Assembly (NCBI GenBank): GCA_036971615.1
Contig: JAYKKR010000020.1
Coordinates: 1 to 64,000, forward strand
Origin: Amyloporia xantha
Lineage: Eukaryota; Basidiomycota; Agaricomycetes; Polyporales; Adustoporiaceae
Direction: 5' to 3'
Length of the DNA: 64,000 nucleotides
In this document: one piece after another, positions 23,401 to 35,498 of the stretch
How the letters are laid out: each line of letters opens with the position of its first letter
Numbering within the stretch: the first letter of the stretch is position 1
The notes under the pieces: generated by a model
Told to the model about the DNA's origin: nothing
What the model saw: only the letters and a program-made list of their open reading frames with translations
The model's database searches: none
Made by a program: the position numbers and the translations under genes

Positions 23401-23875
23401 CTCCGCCCCGCCGCTTGTACGACCCCGCCCCGCCGATCGCCGTAATTTCGCCCTGCCTCAGTTCGGTCCTCACCGTACTCACATATGCTCTGCCTGCCGA
23501 ACATTTGCTTGGCCCCGCCGTACGTACGCACACGCCGCCCTGCTGTATTATTTGCTTTAGCTAGTGAAATAAATATACATTTCATGAATGTTTATGAATT
23601 TCTGTGAATTTATTGATACCAAAATGATCATATATACTCAAAAAATACATTTTGCCATGCAATAAATAACACAGGACCCTCGGAATACATGCTTACCAAA
23701 TGTAGTAACTAGCCGTGGTGCCGAGGGGGCCCTACGGCGAAGGCTAGGAGGCCCCGGAGGGTCCGGCGAAGCCCCTGGAAATGATGCACCAGAGTGCAGG
23801 CAGATAGCCTGCCTGGTGCATAACGGGTCTGGGGGCTTATCCGCTGTTTGGTGCACCAGGTATACATAAGTTGGT
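20417..23875 (-). mobile_element. Foldback transposable element, copy 1 (3459 bp)
   Basis: The element begins CAGCTGCTTCTGTACGG (A end) and finishes AGGTATACATAAGTTGGT (B end). Terminal inverted repeats cover about 20417-20625 and 23665-23875 and share the block from GGATAAGCCCCCAGACCCGT to the GGAGGCCCC region. Inside each terminus comes an AT-rich piece with a CTAGCTACAG-like word, then GC-rich satellite arms: ACGAGCGGCGGGG-type units at 20740-21310 and AGCGTCGAG units at 21330-21480. Their complements follow at 22600-23100 and 23210-23450. Near the middle both arms carry an inverted copy of a segment around GCTGCTCGCAGGCAGCAGCG with splice-like borders. No transposase is encoded, so it should depend on an enzyme in trans. 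Strand is given by the central open frame. Confidence 0.85.
21916..22245 (-). CDS. Central open frame of foldback element, copy 1
   Basis: The 109-codon frame contains GEEESRVGRG, AQPIRWRAQPGAT and, near the end, FILPLHRLL and WNPNRCVLFISL. The frame at 39721-40071 in copy 2 has the same order of blocks. The second half is hydrophobic and could be a membrane segment. The DNA under the first half is also highly similar and includes an inverted CCAAT box (AGCCAATCAGG on the coding strand), so the conservation may reflect a regulatory segment and not a protein. No known family is recognised. Confidence 0.35.
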   Translation of the reverse strand: MKGTGRDLRGEEESRVGRGIAQPIRWRAQPGATRCSKHSLAYLYGCFEHHGHKHSPINTTAKLILLLYALFYIVSFILPLHRLLFLILPEYAEFRLFWNPNRCVLFISL

Positions 23876-24004
23876 GCGATCGAAGGAAAAGGGATGGCAG
23901 ACGAGACGAGAGCGCAGCTCGAGAGAAAGCAAAAGGTGAACGAGCACAGATGGGGTCTCGCTTGAGAGAATCGAGCGCAGGGGTGCGTGGGAATTTATGT
24001 GCAA

Positions 24005-25715
24005 ATGGACCGGCATACAGCTAAGTTGAATCGACCAGTGACCGCTCCTCGCTGCCCCCCGATGTTTGATCCCGAGAAAGACTTCGATGAGCTACAATTC
24101 GATCTTGACGAGGATGTCGACGACAATGCCTTCCACATTGGCGACCGTTTAGACCCTCCACAAGCTCGGTTGTATTCCACTCAAGAATTACACAGTAAGT
24201 TGGTCTCTCCGCTCCTGTGGCAATCTTGGCTAACCCGCATAAGCCCTGATCCACGAAGGCGTGATTGATCTCAATCCTCCATATCAGAGAGGTTTGTTCA
24301 TCCTATTGACTTCATTTTCAGCTTGCTTGACGCGTCGAGGTTTCAAGACGTCGTCTGGACAGAACCAAAACAGGTTAAGCTCTTGGATTCCATCTACCGT
24401 AACTTCTATGTTCCTCCTGTGGTGTTCGCCGTTTACTACGAAGACGGTGAAGAAATAATGAAGTGTGTCGACGGGAAGCAGAGATTGACATCCATACAAA
24501 AATTCTTTGATGGTCAGGTATGTGTGCTTTTACGTCCTCGGCCCCTGCTTCACGGCATTGTGAGTGTGGTTTTAGTGAGGGCGTTCGCTGATGCACAAGA
24601 TTGGCACTCGTAGATCCCTTGTGTGTTATCTGTCTTATTGCCAAACAATGCAACTTTGTGACTTGGCTTTCAGACAGAGACCCGAAGACAAAAAAGAACT
24701 ACTGGTTCTCAATCGCCGGGTCTCAGAAGACAACACGACTAGAAGTTCCTGCGATTTGGAAGCAAGATTTTTCCCGGAAACAAATCACATGTGGTTAGTG
24801 ATGAGTACTTTTTGTTGAGTTTGGCTTTGACATCTACGTAAGTGGAATACCGTAAGTTACCTAAAGGTTTTGAGCGAGACATATTTCAACGAGTACAGCT
24901 CGGGATGCCCCTTACTGCCGCTGGTATGTTCTTTGGCTTTGTCCACCTCTGTTGGAAATTCTTAATGGATAATACGCAGAGAAATTACAAGCTATCGCAT
25001 CTCCTTGGGCTGATTGGATATCAGATTTGGATGCGCGCTTCATAAGCAGTGACAATGGACTACCCAACAGTATTGATGTCGATATGAGACGTGGGCGAGA
25101 CTTCCAGGCCCTTGCACAACTGGTGTACTGCTGTGATAATTATCCAGAGCATACCGTGCCTACAGCGCCCAAGATGGAACAATGGGTTGCGCGTATGGAA
25201 CCTCCCACTGCAGCTTTCAAAAGTGCCATCAGCGATGTCCTGACAGTGTTTTGGCTCCTGGCGAATACCCGCCATTTGAATTCTGCTTTCACGCAAATTC
25301 CTAAACGAGTGGCGCCGATTGAGTTTGTGTTCATTGGTAAGTCAAGATTAAATCGTCTCCCGGCGTGCTTCCCACGTGATTGACTATCCTTAATATACAG
25401 GGGTGGTCCTTTATGTGACGCGAGATTGTTCCAATGAGGTCCGCGCAGACGAGATTTACAATATGCGCGTCTATGTCCGGAAAGAAATTCGCAGATGTAC
25501 GCTCGCATGCAGCGCACATCATCAGATACCTGTGGGGTTTCGTGGCAGTTGTCGTCGCACGTCAAGAGGGGGGTGACCATTCCACAAGCAGGAGGGGTTC
25601 GGGTGATGGAAAGAAGAGAAGTGGAAAACGAAAGGACGCCTATAATGAAGATGTGTTGGAATGGCGGCCTCACCCCATCTCCAGGAGAACAGCGCAGGAA
25701 CGGACCCGTACGTGA
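24005..25715 (+). CDS. DUF262 (ParB/GmrS-like N-terminal) domain protein
   Basis: The DUF262 fold occurs in bacterial restriction-type nucleases (GmrSD, SspE-like) and in a conserved set of basidiomycete proteins whose role is unknown. Exons start near MDRHTAKLNRP or MFDPEKDFDEL. Conserved pieces are LIHEGVIDLNPPYQR, DVVWTEPKQVKLLDSI, RNFYVPPVVFAVYY and the signature VDGKQRLTSIQKFFDGQ (the DGxQRL motif). Later exons give YRKLPKGFERDIFQRVQ, WADWISDLDARF and a helical C-terminal part ending basic (GKKRSGKRKDAYNED). Introns such as 24195-24243 and 24292-24347 are canonical. The frame slips near the third intron and near 25481 in an A run, where VYVRK must be joined to KFADVRSHA. No HNH or other nuclease domain is visible, so it resembles a stand-alone DUF262 protein. 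Confidence 0.75.
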
Positions 25716-26046
25716 GGTTGGTTTCGAAAACAATCAAGATACCATGTTATTCCCGCTATATTGTCTACCCCTAATCTCATTTCTACTCCTGCGGGTGCTC
25801 CGTCCCGCTGTCCGCGCACGGGTGATGTCCAGACACTTTCCGAGACTGTCGCCATTGCCGATCCGATAGAAGTAATTGCCGACCTGTTTGGAGTCAAGGT
25901 TAGAACCATTTGTGTGAAACCGACATTACTGACCCGTGAAAACACCTCCTTACTCGATGTCCCAACAAACCTGTGAGAAAAACAGTACATTCGGAGGAGT
26001 TCTCTCCGGGAGGTTCATACCCTTGCAGGCTAGAAAGTACTGCTAA
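25716..26046. other. Intergenic, nothing recognised
   Basis: About 330 bp between the DUF262 gene and a leftward frame; the two genes converge here. Short open frames exist on both strands without motif. Confidence 0.3.
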
Positions 26047-26425
26047 TCATTCTTGAATGTCTCGTCGGGATGCTGTGGCGTTTTGCGCCTCTATGTGCTG
26101 GAGGATCGCGGTCAGTGAGCCTTGACTGGATAAACGCGGTGGAGGCACTTCGAATGAATCAAGTACCGAATCCTTAAAGGAGTACTGGAGACCTGCTCTA
26201 CCAATCTTGACTTTGGTGGAGTATGCCGTTTGACTTGGTTTCTGGCATACAATCAGCCGCATGGTTCCATTGGAATATAAAGGCCGACCGGGAATCTGAC
26301 GTTGATATCGATGAACTAGCACAGGCCGATCATTCATGGCTGGTCGATCAAATTTGAAAGCTTGTAAGTACTCATGTAAGGCGGAGGCGCGCTACTGACT
26401 CACTTCAAACCAAACTACTAATTCG
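26047..26425 (-). CDS. Hypothetical C-terminal exon(s), unknown function
   Basis: A leftward frame reads AFKFDRPAMNDRPVLVHRYQ, then RPLYSNGTMRLIVCQKPS and a polar tail ending SRRDIQE. A preceding segment GLELVVWFE can be spliced to it through GTGAGT...TTACAAG at about 26399-26357. The amino-acid make-up looks like real protein, but no family is recognised and no start codon can be placed. It may be the end of a longer broken gene. Confidence 0.3.
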
Positions 26426-27103
26426 AGCCCACGCCTTGACGACCATGACCACCCATGGACGAATGGACGAGACACCTCCGCTAACGAGCACACCGTGAAT
26501 TCTCCTTTTCTAGGCATTCGTGTGGGTATTCTTAGTAGAGCATCAGGGTAAGGTGTCAATCTGGAACGCACAGCGCATGGACCGTAGGGGTCGCTGTTCC
26601 TCTAACCCCGTATGTTTGAACCGCCTGGCGCCCTGCCAGTGGCTCAACTTCGTCCTTCAATGTTCAATGTAGCGAGATCTGCAAGCTGACTTACCACTCT
26701 CAGAATGGGTGGGATCTTCGGGTGCATTAACAAAGGAAGGCTGATGTAAGAGGCACGCAGAAAGATGGGGCTCCAGCATGCAGGAGTCGCCGTGCCTATT
26801 ATTGGCAAAAGAGTGATCGGAAGGAGGGTAAAGAATACGCGGGAGCGAATGGTAGATCTCCCGTCCTCGCCATGCCGTAGTGCTTCGGCGCGAGAGGCCT
26901 CCAGAAGTAGCGCATCGTAGGGGGGCTCTGAATCTGTACGATAGATGAATTGAAAATGTTATATCGAAGGCTTCAGTGGACAGACTCGACGGGTGTGCAA
27001 AGCCGATGGTGTTGGTTGTGCGGATTCCTCCCGAAGGTCCAAGCTTGAAGCAATGCGGCATCCTCCAGCACAACCTACAGCCACCAGACAGTGCAAGAGG
27101 GTA
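26426..27103. other. Unassigned DNA before the MITE
   Basis: No gene recognised. A leftward 138-codon frame at 26657-27073 has no motif. Confidence 0.3.
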
Positions 27104-27111
27104 GAGTCAAC

Positions 27112-27863
27112 AGGACCCCCGCAAATCCCCTAAGAGGTCCGATCCCGCTGGAACCCAAATTTGGGGGTCGCTATAGGGCCAAATTTGGGGATTTGGCACC
27201 GAAGGTCCCGTGAAACAGGCTAAATTTGGGGGTATATGGGATCAAACCTACAAAAAAGCGCCCAGAGACTAAGAGAGTCCACCAACTCGCGTAGGATTTT
27301 CGCCGTGTACTGCGAGCCTCACGTACATTAAATAAAAGCCTAGGAACTATAGGAAGCACTTTATAGATATCCGTTACATTTACGCCTCCTTGAGTTTCTT
27401 CGACACCGCTCCCATCTCCCAGGCTAACGCACCATTTTGAGTATCCAACTCGCCCCTGTTCTCGTCCGAAGGTGCGGCGCATTTGCGAGAAGCAGCTGTT
27501 GCCATTTAAAATCAAGAAAAAGCGGCTGAAAATTTATATTGTCGCAAATGGATTCGTAGAATAGATAACCGAAAGAAGAACATTTGGTTAATTTTGGTAG
27601 CAGCATGGATGGATGGCCAGACTCCGCACCAGTCATGTTCGAGGCACCAACCTGCCGAATGACGCGACTCTTGGGGGTCCCTGGAGTCTGGACCGAACCT
27701 CCCTCCAGATGCCAGGTTTTTGGGGGTCTTAGGCATGCAACATTTCCGGTTTTTGAGGCCCAATTTTGGGGATTTGAGCAAATTTGGATCGAACATTTTG
27801 CCCCTGGGGGGACCTTTTTTGGGGGTCCGGGATCGGACCTCTTAGGGGATTTGCGGGGGTCCT
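27112..27863. mobile_element. MITE-like element (752 bp) with TIRs and 8-bp TSD
   Basis: The ends are perfect inverted repeats of about 36 bp beginning AGGACCCCCGCAAATCCCC and continuing CTAAGAGGTCCGATCCCG. The flanks carry the direct 8-bp duplication GAGTCAAC at 27104-27111 and 27864-27871. The interior repeats AAATTTGGGG in both orientations near both ends, as subterminal transposase-binding repeats do in hAT elements. No transposase frame is present, so it is non-autonomous. The termini differ from those of the foldback elements, so it is a separate family. Confidence 0.85.
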
Positions 27864-27871
27864 GAGTCAAC

Positions 27872-30702
27872 GCACTCTTCCCAGCGGAGGCCCTCTGCAC
27901 GTGATTACATGTGTTATTGTCAATAATTACGCTCCGTTTCCTGAGCTTCCAACAAAAGTTGTCGCAGAAGGCCCTCGCTCTTATTGTCTGTCTGGGGTTA
28001 TTGTCTCACACTGCTGAGTGCATAGGAAATAATTTTATATAACAGCGCAGATCGGAACTGGACAATGTGAGACCCTCGGTTTCTAAACTTTAGAAATTGA
28101 GATTGAAGATGCACGCACTGGCAGATGAATGACTACCTTCCACAAGCCCGCGAACTGGAGATTCCTTCTGTCGTTTCGCTTCAATGGTGTTAATGAGTCG
28201 AGTCGACGGTATAATGGTTGTCTGCTTATGCTTTTGATCGAATAGGACATGGCAGTACAAACGTACGGGGTTCGATTCGATCCTGTGGTGAGTGCCGGAA
28301 CCCATATCACGTTTACCATCCTAAGCAAACATTGCAGCTGAACATCAAATGACTTTATTTGGGGCCATCCTAGGTATTGCGGGCGCACATTCACTCAAGC
28401 CTACTTCAGCCACACGGAGCCTTGAGCCCTGCGGCGCAGACCTATGTAATTGCAACAGCCATCTCACCAATGAAACCCGCTCTCTCTTCGTGCATTCGAA
28501 AACATGCCCTATGCAAGCACTATGCTGTTCACGGACGCATTTTGGGTCCGCCGAAAAATCGGACATCTTGAGCCTAGGCTACGATATCTGTAAAAGGCGC
28601 CTCAAGCCCGTGGCTTCGAACAATAACACCTGACTGCAGGCAGTGCATTGACTAACCCCAGTCCTAGTTGAAACATTAAACATCAGCCGTTGAGATCAGC
28701 TCAGCCCAACCAGTGGTGCGTGTTTCCACAGCCAAGCATCTACATTGGATGAATTTTAAATCAACATTAACCGGACCTTCAAAATGTGATTTTATTCTGC
28801 TGATATCAAAATGCATTCAATACGTTGTTCATATGATTTCGAATACATGGTGCGGTCAGATAGCCAAGGACGATGTTGGTCAGATGCATGTGTAAGATTT
28901 GTGGTTCGCTGATTAAACCGGACTTGCGTTAACGTTCAAAACATCTAATTGAGATCGTACAGGATAGGTGTTTTCGATCATACATGGAAAGAACTCGGAC
29001 CTACACTTACGCAGATTTTGATGACGATTGCCGCAGTTCCATCTGATATATGTGAACAATGGGTAATCGACAAAAGGCATGGCTGCCAGTGAGGTACGTT
29101 ATAGATTTACTAGGCGCTGCGATGATACCTGGTGCCACACCGTCGATGGTTCCGAACTTTGTGAATAAGACATATAATACGACCTTGAAATCAATTCTTG
29201 ACCCGAACTTCCCGATAGATCACAACTAATCTCTGATTTCATTACTCGACCTCAAACTTGCCCGATCGAACCTCATAAATGCGATCCTCTAGATTGGGTT
29301 GGAACAAACATATCGGCTGAGAAGTCAACCATAAGGTATCTTACTATGTCGTTAATGAGGTCGAACCTCAAATATTCGAGGCGGCGAAGATCACGAAGTT
29401 GGGCATTGTTGGAGGGGCCCGCTCTCCATGTCGCTCCATCATTCTTTGTTCACCGCTTCGTCATTCGCATTGACACGTCCATGTCTCGAGGGCACGTTCA
29501 TCGTCAGGGTAAGCTCTCGTTTCTTTTTCTTCTTGCTAGGTACTTCAGCTCACCGTTCAGACTATTGCAGACGGCGAGACGGACGGCTCCCCACTGATGC
29601 ATAGGGAGTGCCGTTAGTGTTAGTCAGGTGTGTACATAATCGTATTCTTTGTTTTACGCGCGACCGACTCGTGCTGTGATGCAGAAAGAAAAGAAAAGAT
29701 TATGTATATACGAGTACCTACACTAGCTAAAGCTCCCCACTCACTATCCATCTACGTGCCCTATGGCATGCACGTCGTCGCTCTGTCTCCTTCGCTCATC
29801 GCTGTCGGCAAGCTGGACGCCCGCGTCTTCTGTCCTCTCGCTGGACTGCACCCCTGCTGAAGCCGAACGCACCTGTCATTTGTCTCGCTAGACTCAGACG
29901 GTGCGTCTGGGGCTTCGCTCCGTACGAAAGATTGGCGCTGCAGTGCCGCAGTAGGGGCCAGATGTCAGGGCAACGGACTAACTGCCCGACGCGACGTAGG
30001 TAGAGGGTTGCAGTGGGGCATACCTCGTCAAGGAGCGAGTTTGAACTCGCTCGCTAGGGTGCCGACTGACTCACGTTCGAACGTCGAGAGGAGAGGAATA
30101 GGCCCTCTGTGTCACACTGAGTGCCCTTATTTGGTTTCCGACGATGTCTCGACTCTCTGGCTCCGAGTCCTCAGGCAGTGCCTTCTGCCCTGCTTGTTTC
30201 ATCCGCCTGTTGCAATAGTAATCAGACAGCCTGATTGGGATCGAGCTGTGCCGAGCTCCGAGCCCATATGGACGATCGAGAGTGCCGGGCGTGTTCGAGA
30301 GGTGTATGCATCTGAGCTTTTCATGGGCATTGTAGATATATGAAATCGTTGGCTAATTTTTGCATTTCCCACACATTCTCGCAGGCGCTCAGTTCACCAT
30401 TCTACGATGGCAAATCTACACGCAAGTTCTGATATTTATCTAGAGCAAAGCAAAAATGGAAAGGCTGAGCGCAATAGGAGAGCGGCTCGGAGGCGTCATG
30501 TCAGAAGGGTTTGCGGGGGAAAAGAGAGGGGCGAGACAAACCAGCACAACTTTAAATCCCTTGTCGCAGAGTGGCGCACCAAAGTTGCACATTACCCAAG
30601 AGAAACTACACAGCGCCGTCAGCGCCGACGACGTTTGGGAACCGTGCGCTCCAATCTAGCGAGCCAGGGTGAGTATTTGCTGGAGGTTGTGAAAATTCGC
30701 AC
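27872..30702. other. Long region without a recognisable gene
   Basis: Base composition drops towards AT from about 28000 to 29300, and open frames are short. A rightward frame of 153 codons at 30407-30868 is Arg-rich and overlaps a more protein-like leftward frame. A word close to a tRNA B box (GGTTCGATTCGA at 28268) has no matching A box or cloverleaf. Confidence 0.35.
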
Positions 30703-31109
30703 TTACTCCGTGTCATCCGGAGCGACTCTTCGACGAGGTTCAGAACGAAGGCCGTACGGTTTCGAGGTGGCAGCCACTGGTGCTACTTCGATCGGGCGCT
30801 TCGGTGCAGACATTGCTGCCGCTCTTTCCTTTGTGGTCGACGTAGGGTTCGCGGTGCTTGCAGCTTGAGCGCCTGCCCCCGCCGGCTTGCGTTGGGTGGG
30901 CGCACGTCGGGTGTACATCAAACGATGTGGTTTGCAACGAGATTTCTTCATTGTCTTGTGCTCCGGCCCCTTGAGCTCGTCCTGACCGCCATTGTTTTCC
31001 TCCTCCGCGGTACTCACCTTTTGTCCCTGATGCCCCCCTGGTCCTCTCCATGCTCATGCCGCATCCTGTTTTTCGCAACTTGTCCCTCTGATTCCTTGCC
31101 TCCCATGTC
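30703..31109 (-). CDS. Small hypothetical, partial
   Basis: A leftward gene model can start MGGKESEGQVAKNRMRHEH near 31109 and splice through GTGAGTACCGCGG into KKSRCKPHRLMYTRRAP, TTKERAAAMSAPKRPI and YGLRSEPRRR, reaching a GTAAGT donor near 30712. The continuing exon cannot be placed. The product is basic and Ala/Pro-rich with no known domain. Confidence 0.25.
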
Positions 31110-31355
31110 AGCGTGAACGTCCTCCGCCCTCCTGGCGATAGAGGTGTCGGGGAAGAGAAGGGTGTCCACGAAACAGTACTAATGGGATATCCTTCAGTGT
31201 CGTCATTGTCGAAGCTCTGCTCGGTAAGGACTGCATTGTGCAGCAGGTTATCAAACTGGAAGTCGACCTGTACTTGTGCAATAACGGCTGTGAAGGAGAA
31301 TAAATCATCAGACTGAAACCAAAGGATAAAGGTAGTGCTTTGTGTTGGTGACGCC

Positions 31356-31507
31356 GGCTACAAGGAGTCTGCCCGAGATTCCAAGCCTGAATTCTCGCAA
31401 CTTCATCCATTGCAAACCAAGAGAAGGGGGTGATGTAGTGATGCTGGCTACAAGGAGTCCGCCCGAGTTTCCAAGCCTGAACCCTCGCAACTTTATCCAT
31501 TGCAGCC
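31356..31507 (-). repeat. 90-bp tandem duplication
   Basis: Two units start GGCTACAAGGAGTC at 31356 and 31446 and end near ATCCATTGCA. In the leftward frame both encode MD(E/K)VAR(I/V)QAW(N/K)LG(Q/R)TPCS, so the frame survived the duplication. Confidence 0.7.
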
Positions 31508-31710
31508 AGACATCGTGAGGGTGCAAGGTGCAAAAAAACACAAACCTGACATCTCGTTCAAAGAGCTTCCATACCCAACCTTGGCGGTGGACTGAGGGGC
31601 TACGGGTGGTCGAAGAAGCAATGGCAATGCTTATATGTGGACGCGACGCGACCCGTCGCAGTTGATTAAACAAGGTAAACACGTGACTGAGCACAACGCG
31701 ACACGTCGCG

Positions 31711-31820
31711 AATCCGCCATCATAAACTCGACCTAGCGAATTTACCTTCCAGAATCACAGTACAAGCAGCGTGAATCCACCATCATAGATTCGACCTAGC
31801 GGATTTACCTTCGAGAATCA
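31711..31820. repeat. 63-bp tandem duplication
   Basis: AATCCGCCATCATAAACTCG... at 31711 recurs as AATCCACCATCATAGATTCG... at 31774. Both units contain CGACCTAGCG and TTTACCTTC, and each ends AGAATCA. Confidence 0.7.
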
Positions 31821-33567
31821 TGACATGCGAATCGTCCCTTGCAAATTGCCTCGTCTGAATCAGACAAGCCCAACTCGCCTAGCCAGGTGATTCGCCCTTG
31901 GGGATTCGAATACGATCGGACGCCGTCGTGCCGGATATTTTGAGACTTAGGTTAAAGAAAAATGCTCGAAAATCTGTATTTTCGCAACGTGAAGGTCTAC
32001 CAGCTCATACATGCTCACTTGGAGGCGGGAAGATGTTAGACTCAGAGTTAAAGTATGACATCGAATATTATATGCGAGATCATCAGCGAAAGGTTAGATC
32101 GGACGTCTAGGGTGAATCTCTACAGATCAAAGCCCTTCATAAGAGGACTTAGATGTTGAACGTGACTTCTATTCAGATGTCCGGAGTTATATTCAATCTC
32201 AAAGGCGATATCGTACACGATAGGTGGGTCGACCATATTCTTCAATGCATCGCGGGATTGCCGCCTACCTCTCCCCAATCTCACTGCAGAGTGTCCACCC
32301 CAGCACTCCGCGATACCCTACAGAGAGGACTGCAAGTCTCGAGATGTACTTGATACAATTGGCAAGTATACAATTCGAGCTTTCCACGGCGAATCGGTCA
32401 ACACTGTATTCTCGGAAGGTATGAAGGCAAGAAGGAGACTTTCCATTATTCTGGAAAGCCGTTAACGACTGATTCCTGATCATGGCACCATGTATTCGAA
32501 ATCACGTACCAAATAAGGAGTACCGGAGAAGCACTGGGGCATACCTCTGATGGCTATCCGGGAGCCAGTGTTACGTGACCCGTCTTGGACGATGCCTCCG
32601 TTCGAGAGCTGTGGGCACAAGCCGTTGGATGTTAAAAATGGATGGTAAGTTTCCACTGGCCGTCGAAACTCCCCCACCCATGGGAAGCCGCTAATTATGA
32701 GGCCAGCATGGTCACTTGGGTCGGTCACAAGTACAGAATAGAAGAGAAGACACGGCACAGCACTCCAGTCTAACGAATGAATGGATGGATGTATTATTCT
32801 ACAACTGTATGACGACTTTTGGAATATGTATCGAATGTCTGACCACGCTACGTACTCCTGAAGTTGTCCGAAGAACCGGGCCTGGGGTCTGCACCATCGC
32901 CGTGGATCCAAAAGTAGGGATCAAGTCTATGTCTGGGTATAGTACAAGGAATGGAAGGAAACAGATCGGAAACGACAGCAGGTCGAAGGGTAAGGCGAGG
33001 AAGCGGATGTGGGTCAAGCGAAAATGACAATGGCAACGATAGATACGATCGTGCCCCAAATCGACGCTACAGCGGCAAAAAGTCTACGAAAGGGGCTTAT
33101 ATGACGAACAGAGACCACGCTCTAGCGAGTCACCTGCAGAAGCATGCGCATGTGCAGAGAAGTCGGTGGGATGCGGCGAAACGAGCAGCCAGCCTGGGAG
33201 AGAAGGGGTGGGAGGGGAAGCGAGTGTGATGACCGAGCACGGAAGCCGAGCCTGCGTATGCTGTGCGCTCGTAGTGATGAAGCCCTAAAAGTACATGAGG
33301 CCGCGCGGATCCGCTGCGACCGCAGGAGTAGAAGTTCAGGGGGGTAAAATGAAGTTGCAGGTGCTGGTGACGACGGTGAGAGAGGATGAACAAGTGACTA
33401 TGCGAAAGCGGATGCGGTCTCGAGAGCAAGCAAGATGATGGAGGATGGGGAATGCGAACGTGCATTCGGGGCAAGAAGAGGAATGCACATGAAGAAGCAA
33501 GGAGAACAAGGGGGTGGCAGAGCGACAGGGAATGACAACCGATGTGGCAAGATAGATAGTGACCTAT

Positions 33568-35498
33568 TCAGTATTCCGGTCGCTTGAACTTGTCTGAGAT
33601 AGCATGGGGATCGGTATCGTAACTCTCGACATCCTTGACGATTCTGCTCGTTACGTCATATTGAACGAATGACGGATCCGAGGTTACCGTCTCGGAGATA
33701 GCTGCAAAGGTCTCCATCTGTAGATGCATAATGTCAGATCGTATTCAAGGATGCTTTCATCAAAACATTCGTGGAACAGCAATTGTAGAAGACGTAACAG
33801 CGAAATGAAATGAAGGGGGGAAGGTGACGAGCACAACATTGCTAACCTGGACATGCACCCCATTTTTCTTGTCGTTCATAGATACCGCAGGGCCGCCGCG
33901 GCTGCGTCTAAATGCGAGTGTTGACGCCATGGTCGAACTATACACGGCAGTCAGGAGTGCATTATACAGGACTTTGGCCAAGCGACTTACCCAAACACCT
34001 CTGCACCGGGAGACGTGTAGTTGCTGAGCCGACGTACAACGCGGCATGCGACAATCTGGAATGTATCGATGTCAAATCTTACGAGCCCATGATCCACGCA
34101 TTGTAGTACCACTTACCGTCGATGCAATCGCGGCAGGTACGTCAGCGATGATAGACATGACCGCATTGAGATTGAGCATCATGAAGATCTATCGTACGAC
34201 AAATGACAGGATCAGTTTCAATCATGCTCGCGAGGGCTGTCGCATGATCCGACACGTACCGTCGCCAGCAAATTCGCCAGGAACCTACGCATATAACGAG
34301 CAGTCCATTAGTCGCCACATCACGGCCACGTCAAACAGACACTTACGCAATGATGAAAAAGATGAGGCCGTCACCGAAGATGAGCTGCACAATTCGGCTC
34401 TGGTCCTTACGGCGCATCGGGAACGCGAGCTTCCACGCAGTGAGCACAAGCACGATGAAGTCGAATGTCATCGAGTAAATGAAAGTCGCCGCGAGGATGG
34501 TGTTGTCCGTGTCCGTGATGGTACAGCCCGCGCCTGGGATCCAGGCAGCTTCGATGAGAATACCTGCCAAAAGGAAGGATGGTCCGTTAGGGGTCGGAGA
34601 GAGGGGAGAGAAACAGAGGCAAGCAAGGATACATGCCATGGAGAAGGAGCGACCAGTGCCCAAGGATGAGGAGCACTAGTGGGACGACAATGTACCACAC
34701 TTGCGACCACACTGCCATACTAGCGAACCCAAAACGACATTAGCAAGTGAATATATGCGCATATAGGTATGGGAGCTGACGTTCGCAGCGACAGGTTGAT
34801 GCTCGCAAGCCCGATGGCTGCATTGCCGAAGACCTTGAAAGGAATGGATGAATAAAGCTTCTTCAAAAGACCCCACGGTCGCTTGTATACCTGGTTGTAG
34901 GTGTACAGGGCTTGACAATTCACCGGTCTGTTAGCGCGAATGAGCTGTTTTCAGAGACGCGTGTGGTGCTGCATCAAATGCACATACACAGTCACATTCA
35001 ACGCGACAGCGCTATAAGAGCAACGAGCATGGGTATACGTGGATGGACTCTCCGAGGTGCTAACCACGACTTACATGCCGATCAAGGCAAACAGCAGGAA
35101 GTATCGACCGGCGAAGTAGAATACCTGCGTTTTCGTCAACATACAGCGCTTCCGCACGCGTGAGGACTGCTGACCATCGGCCATCTGAACCTTTTCTTGC
35201 CGGATATGAAGTCCCAATCAAATGGGAGTGATGTGAAGAACTCCCATCTGGGTGATAAGCCCACCTCAGTTCCTCGCAGGTTCCTCACCTACATCGACGC
35301 GTTACTCACATGTAGAGTCCCAGCAGCGTGTGCATGAATCTACTGAACGCGACTGAAAAGACCATGCAAACGCATCAGTTCCGCGCTTTGATTTTGAGGT
35401 TGGCAACATGAGGCTACAGCCGCACCGAGCGGGGCCACGAGTCGATCGTACTGACCTCCGTCCTTGGCGATCTCCGCGTCTGATTTCCAGTCAACCAT
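33568..35498 (-). CDS. Basidiomycete seven-helix membrane protein, paralogue A
   Basis: Exons splice in frame from MVDWKSDAEIAKDG through VAFSRFMHTLLGLY, WEFFTSLPFDWDF, SGKKRFRWPM, VFYFAGRYFLLFALIG, VNCQALYTYNQ, FGNAAIGLASINLSLRT and DNTILAATFIYSMTFDF, then FGDGLIFFIIA, ADVPAAIAST and IVACRVVRRLSNYTSP, to a cytosolic tail ending SDKFKRPEY. About six to seven hydrophobic segments are spread over roughly 330 residues. This architecture is a mushroom-specific membrane-protein family with no proven function; a receptor-like role is only a guess. There are about ten introns, all canonical. A close paralogue on the same strand lies at 47758-49511. Confidence 0.8.

Larger units (their letters stand above)
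31110..33567. other. Region with local tandem duplications, no recognised gene
   Basis: Two short tandem duplications (listed separately) lie at its left end. From about 32700 to 33540 the top strand is purine-rich (many GGAAG, GAGAGAAGG and AAGAAG runs). Long leftward frames there are a consequence of this composition. Confidence 0.35.

Noticed and set aside
28250..28300. tRNA-like B box
   Set aside because: GGTTCGATTCGA is present, but no A box or acceptor stem pairs at the right distance.
30407..30868. 153-codon rightward Arg-rich frame
   Set aside because: It overlaps a leftward frame with better composition and splice borders, and shows no motif.
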